A DNA stretch of 64,000 nt, taken from JBBDSU01 sp040904825 (GTDB lineage Bacteria > Actinomycetota > Nitriliruptoria > Nitriliruptorales > Nitriliruptoraceae). The position numbers and the translations under genes are program-made. The DNA lies in assembly GCA_040904825.1 (NCBI GenBank), contig JBBDSU010000060.1, positions 10,939 through 74,938 of the forward strand. Direction: 5' to 3'. The first letter of the stretch is position 1. Every line of letters starts with the position of its first letter. Positions 46,444 to 54,819 of the stretch are shown here, piece by piece. The notes under the pieces are model-generated. The model made no database searches. It was not told the origin of the DNA and saw nothing but the letters and a program-made list of their open reading frames with translations.

Positions 46444-48095
46444 CGGTGTGGTCTGCGCATGGCTTCGTCGCCACGACATCACTCGTCGACATTCAGTGGG
46501 CAGCGATTGCCCCTGAACTGCCGCCAACCGTGGCAGCGCTCGTGCTGCTGCTGGTCGCCATCGCACGGACGCGCCCGATGCTGGTCGCCGGACCGGTCGC
46601 CGCGGCAGGTGTGGCGGCGGGAGTGTGGATGATCACTTCCGGGCACGCGTTCGCGGGAGGCATCACCGTCGCCTTGGCCGTCGCACTGCCCGCGCTGGTC
46701 GCTGCGTTCCCCGGACGCCAGACGCTCGTGCAGGCTTGGGGCGCGGCGCTGTCGCTCGTGGCGGCCCTCGCACTGACCCTGTGGCAGATCACCGGCGTCG
46801 TTGGCGTGGAAGGTTCGGCATCGATTGCCGCCGAAGTGGCGTTCGCTGGGTCCTTGGCCAATGACGGGATTGCGTTCTTCGCCCGGCTGACCGTCTACCT
46901 GACGGCATTGATCGTCATCCCGCTGGGGTATGGCTATCTCAACGACCGGCGCATCAACCGCGCCGAAGTCGAATCACTGATCCTGCTGGCATCCGTCGGA
47001 TTTGTTGCGCTGGCGACAGCCAACGACCTCATCACCATGTTCGTTGCGCTTGAGGTCGCCTCGCTGGCGCTGTACGTGCTGGCAGGTTTGGCGCGGCGGG
47101 ACCGACGCTCGCAAGAAGCCTCGCTGAAGTATTTCGTGATGGGCGCTGTCGCCTCAGCCATCCTGCTCTACGGCATGGCGCTGGTCTACGTGGCGACCGG
47201 AAGCGTCGATTTGGCTGTCATCGGCGGCACGATCGGGTTGGCGACTACGCCCCGAATGGTGGCAGTGCTCGGTTTGGCGCTGATGACCGTCGGCATCGGG
47301 TTCAAGATTGCGCTGGCGCCTTTCCACCTGTGGGTCGCTGACGTCTATCAGGGCTCGCCGACGAACATCACGGCGTTCATGGCGGCGGCGACGAAGGCCG
47401 CCGGATTCGCTGTGGTGCTGCGCCTCTACCTGGTCGCGTTCCCGTCGTTTGCGTCGCTGTGGGTCCCTGTGCTGGCGACACTGGCTGCGGCATCGATGGT
47501 GTACGGGGCGTATCTGGCGCTGGTGCAGTCCGACATCAAGCGCATGCTCGCCTTTTCATCGATCACCCATGCCGGGTACGCGACGATCGGCGTGGTCGCC
47601 AACAGCGAGGCGGGGTTGTCGGCAACCCTGTGGTATCTGCTGACGTATGCGGTTGCGACGCTCGGCGCCTTCGGATGCGTGGTGGCTGTCGAGCGCCGGC
47701 GGCGCGGCGAAGTGACCCTGCTCGACCTGCGCGGGCTGGGACGCAGTTCTCCAGCATTGGCGGGGATGCTGAGCCTGTGCCTGCTGTCGCTGGCAGGCAT
47801 ACCTCTGACTGCCGGCTTTGTCGGCAAGCTGGTTGTCTTCCAGGCAGGCATCGCTGCCGGGCTCACCTGGCTGGTGGTGATCGGTATCGCGAGCAGTATT
47901 GTTGCCGCGTTCTTCTACCTGCGGATTGCGGGCACGATGTTCCTCGAAGAACCCGATGTCGCCCGAGGCCTGCCAGTGGTCACGTCAGGGCTGTCGTTTG
48001 GCGTCGCCATCTCGGCAGCGCTCGTCGCCTACCTAGGTGTGCAGCCGCAGGTACTCATTGACCTCGCATCTGCTGCCGCTGTGCTGGCCAGGTGA
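46440..48095 (+). CDS. nuoN: NADH dehydrogenase subunit N (operon 1)
   Basis: The 551-residue third antiporter-like subunit has EVASLALYVLAGLARRDRRSQEASLKYFVMGAVASA, KIALAPFHLWVADVYQGSPTNITAFMAAATKAAGFAV and MLAFSSITHAGYATIG. It ends the 14-gene operon and overlaps the polyprenyl synthase gene by 4 bp, suggesting the latter is co-transcribed. Confidence 0.96.
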   Translation: MTVWSAHGFVATTSLVDIQWAAIAPELPPTVAALVLLLVAIARTRPMLVAGPVAAAGVAAGVWMITSGHAFAGGITVALAVALPALVAAFPGRQTLVQAWGAALSLVAALALTLWQITGVVGVEGSASIAAEVAFAGSLANDGIAFFARLTVYLTALIVIPLGYGYLNDRRINRAEVESLILLASVGFVALATANDLITMFVALEVASLALYVLAGLARRDRRSQEASLKYFVMGAVASAILLYGMALVYVATGSVDLAVIGGTIGLATTPRMVAVLGLALMTVGIGFKIALAPFHLWVADVYQGSPTNITAFMAAATKAAGFAVVLRLYLVAFPSFASLWVPVLATLAAASMVYGAYLALVQSDIKRMLAFSSITHAGYATIGVVANSEAGLSATLWYLLTYAVATLGAFGCVVAVERRRRGEVTLLDLRGLGRSSPALAGMLSLCLLSLAGIPLTAGFVGKLVVFQAGIAAGLTWLVVIGIASSIVAAFFYLRIAGTMFLEEPDVARGLPVVTSGLSFGVAISAALVAYLGVQPQVLIDLASAAAVLAR

Positions 48096-49138
48096 TGACA
48101 TCCCCGGCGCCCATCCAGCCACGCGCCGCACGGTTGACGATTCCCGCGCCCGTGCTCAAGGAACTCGAGGCCGACGGACTGCGCGTCACGGGCATCCTCG
48201 AAGCAGTCGAAGTCAAGCTGCAGGCGCAAGTGGCATCGTCGCATGCGTTTGTCGACCAGGCGGCGCGCTATCTCATAGCCGCCGGTGGCAAGCGCTATCG
48301 GCCACTACTGGTCGCGCTGACGGGGCATCTCGGTGATCCCGACCGGCACGAACTTGTGGACGCCGCCGTGATCGTGGAGCTGGTTCATCTGGCGACGCTC
48401 TATCACGACGATGTCATCGACGAGGCGCCCGCACGCCGGGGGTCCCCATCTGCGAATTCGCGGTGGGACAACACCGTCGCCATCCTCACCGGCGACTATC
48501 TGTTTGCTCGGGCGTCGGAAGTCTCGGCTGACCTGGGCGTGGACGTGACGCGCATCATGGCGCGGACCTTGGCGCGACTGTGTGAGGGTCAGATCGCCGA
48601 AGTACAGGCGTCGATTGGTGCGCTGCCAGCGGATGTTCCGGTGCTCCCCGCGACCCGCGACCACTACCTCGAGGTCATCTCCGGCAAGACCGCCTCGCTC
48701 ATCGAAACGTCCTGCCGCTACGGCGCGCTGCTCAGCGGGGTCGCCGCCGACGGTGTGACGGCCGCCGCTGCGTACGGCTGGAACGTCGGCATGGCGTTCC
48801 AGGTATCCGACGATGTCCTCGACATCGCGGCTGACCATGAAGATTCCGGCAAGACTCCTGGCACCGACTTGCTCGAAGGGGTGCGGACCCTGCCAGTGTT
48901 GATTGCGCTTGAGTTCGACGACGGAGAGCTTGCGTCGCTGCTTGACGGCCCGCTCGACGATGACGAACTGACGCGTGCATTGGAGCTGTTGCGCGCATCG
49001 GACGCGTTGGATGCCGCGCGAGAAGTTGCGGCGGCCTACGTGGCGACCGCCGTGCAACATCTCGAACCGTTCGGCGACAGGCCGGTTGCGCGAGCGTTGA
49101 AGCGCCTGGCCGCCTACGCGCTCGACCGGGCGGCCTGA
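48092..49138 (+). CDS. Polyprenyl diphosphate synthase
   Basis: This 348-residue trans-prenyltransferase extends isoprenoid chains by adding isopentenyl diphosphate. It has GGKRYRP near residue 65, the first aspartate-rich motif DDVID at 106-110, GDYLFARA, and the second DDVLD at 240-244. It probably makes the long tail used by MenA (hepta- to nonaprenyl), as judged by its position next to nuo and the men genes. The chain length cannot be read from the sequence. GTG at 48092 or ATG at 48095 may start it. Confidence 0.94.
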   Translation: MMTSPAPIQPRAARLTIPAPVLKELEADGLRVTGILEAVEVKLQAQVASSHAFVDQAARYLIAAGGKRYRPLLVALTGHLGDPDRHELVDAAVIVELVHLATLYHDDVIDEAPARRGSPSANSRWDNTVAILTGDYLFARASEVSADLGVDVTRIMARTLARLCEGQIAEVQASIGALPADVPVLPATRDHYLEVISGKTASLIETSCRYGALLSGVAADGVTAAAAYGWNVGMAFQVSDDVLDIAADHEDSGKTPGTDLLEGVRTLPVLIALEFDDGELASLLDGPLDDDELTRALELLRASDALDAAREVAAAYVATAVQHLEPFGDRPVARALKRLAAYALDRAA

Positions 49139-49143
49139 TCCCG

Positions 49144-49803
49144 GTGCGGTCACGGACAATTGCCGCCATAGTCGGGGCATTGGTCGTGACCGTGTGCATT
49201 GCGGCTGTCGAGGTTGCTGCGGTGCCAGCGACTCAACGGGTGGTAGCTCAGTCGGTGCGCGCGACGACAGACGTGGATGAGGTTGAGGTCCGATCGGTGG
49301 CGCGGCCGGCGATCTTCGACGTCGTCCGCGGCCGCGTGACCGATGTCAGCATCGACATAGCCGGGCTCGCTGTCGGACGTCTGAAGGTCGAGGCGGTGCG
49401 TATCGAGGTGCCTGAAGTCACGGGCTTGTTCTCGACACCGGGCATTCAAGGCCCGATCGCATTCGACGTCGAGTTGACCGATACCGACGTGGAGTCCTGG
49501 TTGCGAGTGGTGGTGCCAGAGATCGCCCGACCTACCGTGCGCTTCGCTCAAAATGAAGTGATCGTGTCAGATGAGCGTGTGCCTTTCGATGTCCGCGTCA
49601 CCGTCGATATCGTCGACGGTGCCATCCAACTGATCCCGGGAGCGGGTGACCGCCGGCTGTGGAATTGGCTTGGTCTGGGCTTGGAATTGCCGCTGCCCGA
49701 CGCCCTGCAGATCGACGAGGTGAGGTTAATCGATGGCCGTGCAACAGTGCGTGGCGCGAGCGCCTGCGTACTTGATGGTGACCGGCGTGTGGTGTGTTCC
49801 TGA
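49144..49803 (+). CDS. LmeA-like (DUF2993) exported lipid-binding protein
   Basis: This 219-residue protein starts with a signal-like helix (TIAAIVGALVVTVCIAAVEVAAV) and continues with beta-rich repeats of the pattern VSIDIAGLAVGRLKVEAVRIEV, as in DUF2993/LmeA proteins that bind phospholipids in the actinobacterial envelope. No catalytic motif is visible. It lies between the polyprenyl synthase and the uracil glycosylase gene. Confidence 0.68.
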   Translation: MRSRTIAAIVGALVVTVCIAAVEVAAVPATQRVVAQSVRATTDVDEVEVRSVARPAIFDVVRGRVTDVSIDIAGLAVGRLKVEAVRIEVPEVTGLFSTPGIQGPIAFDVELTDTDVESWLRVVVPEIARPTVRFAQNEVIVSDERVPFDVRVTVDIVDGAIQLIPGAGDRRLWNWLGLGLELPLPDALQIDEVRLIDGRATVRGASACVLDGDRRVVCS

Positions 49804-49815
49804 TCGGAAGCAACG

Positions 49816-50538
49816 ATGGCTGACGACGCGCGCCCCCTTGAGGATCTGTTGCATCCGTCGTGGGCAGAGGCACTCAAACCGGTTGAAGCCGACATTCGCA
49901 GGATGGGGGACTTTCTCAGAAAAGAGCAACGGGCGAAAAGGAGGTTCCTGCCTGCAGGCGACCGTGTCTTCGCAGCATTTGCTTCAGCGCTGGATACGAC
50001 CAGGGTCTTGATTGTTGGCCAAGACCCGTATCCCACGCCAGGACATGCCATCGGCTTGTCGTTTGCCGTCGCCGGTGTTGTCACGCCGGTGCCTCGCAGC
50101 CTCAACAACATCTTCCGGGAGTATGAGGATGACCTTGGGCTGCCGCCGCCGGCCAACGGTGACTTGACACCATGGGTGGGGCAAGGGGTGCTGCTGCTCA
50201 ACCGGTGTCTGACTGTCAGGCCGCGATCACCTGGATCCCACCGGGGCAAGGGCTGGGAAGTCATCACCGATGCGGCCATCGACGCGCTGGTCGCTCGTCA
50301 CGCCGCCGGCGCTCCACTTGTCGCAGTGCTGTGGGGGAGAGACGCTCAATCACTGACTCAGCGGTTGGCCGACGTGCCGATCGTCGCGTCGTCCCATCCC
50401 AGTCCGATGTCTGCTGACAGAGGGTTTTTCGGATCCCGGCCGTTCAGCCGGGTCAATGAGCTGCTGTCGCAGCAAGGCGCTGCAGCGGTCGACTGGCGCC
50501 TGCCTGGTGCCGCTGAAGTGAGCACTCCATCGCCGTAG
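49816..50538 (+). CDS. ung: Uracil-DNA glycosylase, family 1
   Basis: UNG removes uracil from DNA. The 240-residue protein has the water-activating motif GQDPYPTPGHAIGLSF with Asp70, VPRSLNNIFREYEDDLG, GVLLLNRCLTV, and the DNA-intercalating loop HPSPMSADRGFFGSRPF. The PYPTPGHA variant of the first motif is usual in actinobacteria. It has no evident functional link to the flanking respiratory genes. Confidence 0.96.
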   Translation: MADDARPLEDLLHPSWAEALKPVEADIRRMGDFLRKEQRAKRRFLPAGDRVFAAFASALDTTRVLIVGQDPYPTPGHAIGLSFAVAGVVTPVPRSLNNIFREYEDDLGLPPPANGDLTPWVGQGVLLLNRCLTVRPRSPGSHRGKGWEVITDAAIDALVARHAAGAPLVAVLWGRDAQSLTQRLADVPIVASSHPSPMSADRGFFGSRPFSRVNELLSQQGAAAVDWRLPGAAEVSTPSP

Positions 50539-50551
50539 TGCAGGCCCGCCG

Positions 50552-50581
50552 TTGGGGGGACCTCCGGCAGGTTGCTAGCAT
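50552..50581 (+). promoter_or_regulatory. Candidate promoter of the second nuo operon
   Basis: TTGGGG (50552-50557) and TAGCAT (50576-50581) are separated by 18 bp and resemble a sigma-70-type promoter. They lie about 60 bp before the nuoA2 start, in the only sizeable gap upstream of the operon. Confidence 0.4.
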
Positions 50582-50591
50582 CCCGTCCGCG

Positions 50592-50605
50592 GCCCGGAAC
50601 CGGGC
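50592..50605 (+). promoter_or_regulatory. GC hairpin in the nuoA2 leader
   Basis: GCCCGG-AA-CCGGGC forms a perfect 6-bp stem just downstream of the candidate promoter and before the ribosome site GGGAGG. It may stabilise or pause the leader RNA, or be part of the terminator of ung. Confidence 0.35.
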
Positions 50606-50641
50606 TGCCTCGCGCGGTGCGGGCCCACCAGGGAGGACCGG

Positions 50642-51025
50642 GTGACGTTCGAAGAACAGTACGGCACGGTCGCCGTCCTGGTGCTGGTCGGCTGCGCGCT
50701 GTATGCGGTGATCATGTTGCTCAGCCGTGTCATGCGGCCATCGATACCGTCACCGCTGAAGTTGACGACCTATGAATGCGGTGTCGAAGCAGTCGGCGAC
50801 GGCTGGTCGCAGATGAACATCCGTTACTACATCTTCGCATTCCTGTTCGTGATCTTCGATGTGGAAGCAGTGTTCCTCTTCCCGTGGGCCGTCATCGTGG
50901 GGGAATTGGACGCAACCACCACGCCGACAGCGTGGTACGCAGTCATCGCGATGTTCCTGTTCGTGTTCACCCTCCTTGAGGGTCTGGCGTACGCCTGGAA
51001 GAAGGGAGTCTTGCGATGGGAGTGA
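50642..51025 (+). CDS. nuoA2: Complex I subunit A (operon 2)
   Basis: This 127-residue subunit has three helices, KLTTYECGVEAVGDGWSQMNIRYYIFAF and FDVEAVFLFPWAV. It clearly differs from the operon 1 copy. It opens an 11-gene set (A B C D H I J K L M N). GTG start; overlaps nuoB2 by 10 bp. Confidence 0.94.
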   Translation: MTFEEQYGTVAVLVLVGCALYAVIMLLSRVMRPSIPSPLKLTTYECGVEAVGDGWSQMNIRYYIFAFLFVIFDVEAVFLFPWAVIVGELDATTTPTAWYAVIAMFLFVFTLLEGLAYAWKKGVLRWE

Positions 51026-51549
51026 TGGATCGCGTCGAACTCCCCAAGCCGATCAAGTACGTCTTCAATTGGGGTCGCAAGTACTCCCTGTGGTGCTTCA
51101 ACTTTGGTCTGGCGTGCTGCGCCATTGAGTTCATTGCTGCATCGACCTCGCGCCACGACTTCATTCGACACGGCGTGATTCCGTTCGCGCACGGCCCACG
51201 CCAAGCAGACCTGCTCGTCGTCTCTGGAACGTTGACCGACAAGATGGCGCCAGCAGTCAAGCGCTTGTACGAAGAGATGCCGGAGCCCAAGTACGTCATC
51301 TCATTCGGGTCATGCTCCAACTGTGGTGGGCCGTACTGGGATTCGTATTCGGTGACCAAGGGTGTCGACCAGATCATCCCGGTCGATGTCTACGTGCCGG
51401 GCTGCCCGCCGCGCCCAGAGGCGCTCCTTGACGGCATCGTTGCACTCCAGGCGCGGATCCAGGGGGAATCGCTCAAAGACCGCATGGCACAGCGCCGTGT
51501 CGACCCGATCACCCTCGGGGCCGACACCCCGCTGGCGCTGGAGGGCTGA
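51016..51549 (+). CDS. nuoB2: Complex I subunit B (operon 2)
   Basis: The 177-residue protein has N2 ligands in GLACCAIEF, FGSCSNCGGPYW and PGCPPRPE. SCSNCGG differs from GVCATSGG in copy 1 by carrying one more cysteine. It should pass electrons to the quinone site formed with NuoD2. Confidence 0.96.
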   Translation: MGVMDRVELPKPIKYVFNWGRKYSLWCFNFGLACCAIEFIAASTSRHDFIRHGVIPFAHGPRQADLLVVSGTLTDKMAPAVKRLYEEMPEPKYVISFGSCSNCGGPYWDSYSVTKGVDQIIPVDVYVPGCPPRPEALLDGIVALQARIQGESLKDRMAQRRVDPITLGADTPLALEG

Positions 51550-51550
51550 C

Positions 51551-52396
51551 GTGGGGGATGTGCTCGCACGCCGAGATGAAGCATTGTCCGTTGACGATGT
51601 CGTTGCGCTCCTGCGTAATCGTGTCGAGGGCGCCATCGTCGATACCACGACTGAGTTCCGGACGTTCACCGTTCATGTTGCTCCCGACGCGTGGGTCGAA
51701 GTTGCCCGCGTCTGTCGTGATGAACGGGTGCTCGATTTCGACATGTTCGACTGCCTCTTCGGCGTGGATGCGAAACAGGAGGGCTTCGACGTCGTGGCAG
51801 TCCTCTACTCGACGTCGACGGGTCTTCGCATCGCCTTGCGTACCCGCTGTGATGGTGGTCGGGATGCGCCAACGTGCCCGTCGATCACCGACATCTACCG
51901 GGGTGCTGACTGGATGGAACGCGAAACCTGGGACATGTTCGGGATCGAGTTTCCCGGTCATCCTGGGTTGGCCCCGCGGTTGCTCACGGTGGAGAACTTC
52001 GAAGGTTGGCCGCTGCGCAAGGACTTCATGCTGACCGCCCGTGTTGCCAAGCCGTGGCCCGGCGTCAAGGAACCCGTCGAACTCGACGAGGATGGCAATG
52101 TCATCGAGCGGGTGACCGGCATCGGTGACGCGCCCGGTCCCTACGACCTCGACAAGGCCATGGCTGAGCAGGCCAAGGCGGCCAACCCTTCGGCGGCCGA
52201 CCAAGACGACGCCGCAACCGACGACGACACTGCTGATGCCGCCGCCGAAGTTTCCGCTGGCGACGATGACGCGGCGGACGCTGCCAAGGCCAAGGCTGAC
52301 GACCGGCGCAAGGAACAGGCCGAGGCACGTCGACGCAAGGCGGCTGAGCAGGCTGAAGCAACAGACGCGGATGCCGGCGACAAGGACGACGCGTGA
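51551..52396 (+). CDS. nuoC2: Complex I subunit C (operon 2), with charged C-terminal tail
   Basis: Residues 1-170 form the 30-kDa domain with the signature ETWDMFGIEFPGHPGL and PLRKDF. Residues 201-281 are a low-complexity tail: first Ala/Asp-rich, then Lys/Arg/Glu/Ala-rich and probably a single charged helix. GTG at 51551 follows the nuoB2 stop at once. The end of the gene is repeated across the assembly gap (see 52374-52575). Confidence 0.93.
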   Translation: MGDVLARRDEALSVDDVVALLRNRVEGAIVDTTTEFRTFTVHVAPDAWVEVARVCRDERVLDFDMFDCLFGVDAKQEGFDVVAVLYSTSTGLRIALRTRCDGGRDAPTCPSITDIYRGADWMERETWDMFGIEFPGHPGLAPRLLTVENFEGWPLRKDFMLTARVAKPWPGVKEPVELDEDGNVIERVTGIGDAPGPYDLDKAMAEQAKAANPSAADQDDAATDDDTADAAAEVSAGDDDAADAAKAKADDRRKEQAEARRRKAAEQAEATDADAGDKDDA

Positions 52397-52575
52397 GTGA
52401 CTTAACCACGCGTGATCAGGTCCANNNNNNNNNNNNNNNNNNNNNNNNNNNNNNNNNNNNNNNNNNNNNNNNNNNNNNNNNNNNNNNNNNNNNNNNNNNN
52501 NNNNNNNNNNNNNNNNNNNNNNNNCCGGCGACAAGGACGACGCGTGAGTGACTTAACCACGCGTGATCAGGTCCA
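52374..52575. other. Scaffold gap with duplicated 51-bp contig ends
   Basis: The 51 bp before the Ns (52374-52424) are identical to the 51 bp after them (52525-52575). Both contain the nuoC2 stop and nuoD2 start. This indicates two contig ends that overlap and were not merged, so probably no sequence is missing; the true chromosome would be about 151 bp shorter here. Confidence 0.88.
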
Positions 52576-53725
52576 CCCGGGTACCGCCCCCGGTGAGGAC
52601 ATTCACCTTGAGATCCTCGGTGACGGCGATTTTGCGACCGCCGACATGTCGCTGTCCATCGGGCCGGCGCACCCGGCGACCCACGGGGTGTTCCGGATCG
52701 TGCTGCAGATGGACGGTGAGCGGGTTGTCGATGCCTATCCGGTGATTGGCTACATGCACCGGGGCTTCGAAAAACTGGCTGAGCACCGTGACTATCGCCA
52801 GATCAAAGCGCTGGTCAACCGGCACGACTGGTTGTCCGGATTCAGCAATGAGCTTGGCGTGGCACTGGCGGTCGAGCAGATGCTCGAGATGGAGGTGCCC
52901 GAGCGCGCCCAGTGGATCCGGATGCTGATCGCTGAGTGGAACCGGATTCTCAACCACCTGATGTTCGTTGGATCGTTCGCGATCGAGCTCGGGGCGATCA
53001 CACCGATGTTCTACGCTTTCCGTGAACGCGAAGACATCCAGCATCTGCTCGAGTCGGCGACGGGCGGCCGGTTGCACTTCACCTACAACCAGGTAGGCGG
53101 ACTCAAGATCGATTTGCCGAAGGGGTTCTTGCGGCAGTCGATGGGACTGTCACAACACGTGCGCAAGCGGCTGCCCGACTATTTCGATCTGGTGCTGGGC
53201 AACGAGATCTTCCAGGCTCGCACCAAAGGCATTGGGCCGCTGCCAACCGACGTGGCATTGTCGTATGGCGTGACCGGTCCGGCGCTGCAGGCAACCGGAC
53301 TGCCCGAAGACAGCCGGGTCACCGAGCCCTACCTCAAGTACGGCGACATCGATGTGCGAGTGCCGGTCGGCGAGAACGGCGATTCGTTCGACCGCTTCTC
53401 GGTGCTGCTGCACCGGATCGAAGCGTCGCTCGACATCATTGACCAGATTCACGACCACATGCCCGCTGGGCCGGTGAACTCCAAACTGCCGAAGATGGTC
53501 AAGGCGCCCGAAGGCGCCACCTACGTGCGGACCGAAAATCCGCTTGGTCAGCTCGGTTACTGGCTGGAGTCTGATGGTGGCCGCACGCCGTGGCGCCTGA
53601 AGATGCGCACACCGTCATTCTCCAACGTGCAGGCCATCCCATACCTGCTGCGAGGCGTGCTCGTTCCTGACGCCGTCGCAGTCCTCGGCAGCGTCTTCTT
53701 CGTCGTGGGAGACATCGACCGATGA
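52544..53725 (+). CDS. nuoD2: Complex I subunit D (operon 2)
   Basis: The 393-residue protein has LSIGPAHPATHGVFRIVLQMDGE, the quinone-site region YMHRGFEKLAEHRDYRQ and the ending VFFVVGDIDR. The GTG start at 52544 overlaps the nuoC2 stop (GTGA arrangement), as seen in both copies of the junction around the gap. Its sequence is of the type without NADH module, not a recent copy of nuoD1. Confidence 0.95.
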   Translation: MSDLTTRDQVHPGTAPGEDIHLEILGDGDFATADMSLSIGPAHPATHGVFRIVLQMDGERVVDAYPVIGYMHRGFEKLAEHRDYRQIKALVNRHDWLSGFSNELGVALAVEQMLEMEVPERAQWIRMLIAEWNRILNHLMFVGSFAIELGAITPMFYAFREREDIQHLLESATGGRLHFTYNQVGGLKIDLPKGFLRQSMGLSQHVRKRLPDYFDLVLGNEIFQARTKGIGPLPTDVALSYGVTGPALQATGLPEDSRVTEPYLKYGDIDVRVPVGENGDSFDRFSVLLHRIEASLDIIDQIHDHMPAGPVNSKLPKMVKAPEGATYVRTENPLGQLGYWLESDGGRTPWRLKMRTPSFSNVQAIPYLLRGVLVPDAVAVLGSVFFVVGDIDR

Positions 53726-54819
53726 CGACCTTCCACGCCACCGCCTTCACCAACCAGGCGACGTCGATCCTGACCCAGGAAAGCTGGCTTGTCTCGCTGG
53801 GGCTCAAGGTCGCGCTCGTGCTGGGCATGTTCCTGGTGGTGCCGCTGGTCGGTGGCTACCTCGAACACAAGACGATGGCGCGCATGCAGGACCGGCGCGG
53901 CCCTGTCGAAGCAGGCCCGTTCGGCACGCTCCAGCTCGTTGCTGACGGGATCAAGTTCATCCAGAAAGAAGACATCATTCCGCGGGCCGCCGACCGCTGG
54001 ATCTTCTCGCTGGCTCCCGGTCTGGCGTTGGTGCCGACCTTGCTCATCTTCGCGGTGGTGCCGCTCGGACCTGGAGTGTTCGCGCTCGATCTCGAGCTTG
54101 GCCTCTTCTATGCGCTGGCAATCGGGTCGGTGTCGGTGCTCGGCATCCTCATGGGAGGCTGGGCGAGCGCAAACAAGTTTTCACTGATCGGTGGCCTGCG
54201 GGCCGGTGGACAGCTCATCGCCTACGAACTGCCCCTGATCCTGGCTGCTATCACCGTGGCGGTGCAGGCCGGGACACTTTCGCTGGTCGGGATCGTTGAA
54301 GCCCAGGCGACGTTTATGATCCCCGGGACCGATATCAACCTCTGGTTCGGCGTCCCGCAGTTTGTGGGACTCGCGATCTTCTTCATTGCGGCGATGGCTG
54401 AGCTGTCGCGACCTCCATTCGACATGCCGATCGCAGACTCGGAGCTCGTTTTCGGTTACATGACCGAGTACTCCGGGATGAAGTTCGCGATGTTCCTGCT
54501 GACTGAATACGCCGGCATGATCGTGATGGCCGCGCTCATCACTGTGCTCTATCTCGGCGGGTGGCAGCCGTTGCCAGGCGTGCCGTTGCCGGGTTGTGAG
54601 GGCACAGCCGGACTGTTCGACTGCGGACTGGTTGGCACGCTGGTTGGTGTCGGGGTGATGCTCGGCAAGATCATGGCCATCGTCTTTGTGATGGTGTGGT
54701 TGCGAGTCGCGTATCCGCGGCTTCGTGAAGATCAGCTCCAGCGGATGTCGTGGCTTGTGCTCGTGCCGCTGGCACTGGTGAACCTCGCGGTCGTCACCGT
54801 TGCCAAGGTGGTGTTCTGA
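53722..54819 (+). CDS. nuoH2: Complex I subunit H (operon 2)
   Basis: The 365-residue membrane protein has YLEHKTMARMQDRRGPVEAGPFGTLQLVADGIKFIQKED and ELSRPPFDMPIADSELVFGYMTEYSGMKF. It follows nuoD2 directly: E, F and G genes are absent at the place where they lie in operon 1. It overlaps nuoD2 by 4 bp and the nuoI2 start by 1 bp. Confidence 0.96.
   Translation: MTTFHATAFTNQATSILTQESWLVSLGLKVALVLGMFLVVPLVGGYLEHKTMARMQDRRGPVEAGPFGTLQLVADGIKFIQKEDIIPRAADRWIFSLAPGLALVPTLLIFAVVPLGPGVFALDLELGLFYALAIGSVSVLGILMGGWASANKFSLIGGLRAGGQLIAYELPLILAAITVAVQAGTLSLVGIVEAQATFMIPGTDINLWFGVPQFVGLAIFFIAAMAELSRPPFDMPIADSELVFGYMTEYSGMKFAMFLLTEYAGMIVMAALITVLYLGGWQPLPGVPLPGCEGTAGLFDCGLVGTLVGVGVMLGKIMAIVFVMVWLRVAYPRLREDQLQRMSWLVLVPLALVNLAVVTVAKVVF

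Noticed and set aside
52393..52575. Two separate nuoD2 starts or a broken nuoD2 pseudogene
   Set aside because: The upstream start and the downstream start are the same 51 bp repeated at contig ends around Ns.
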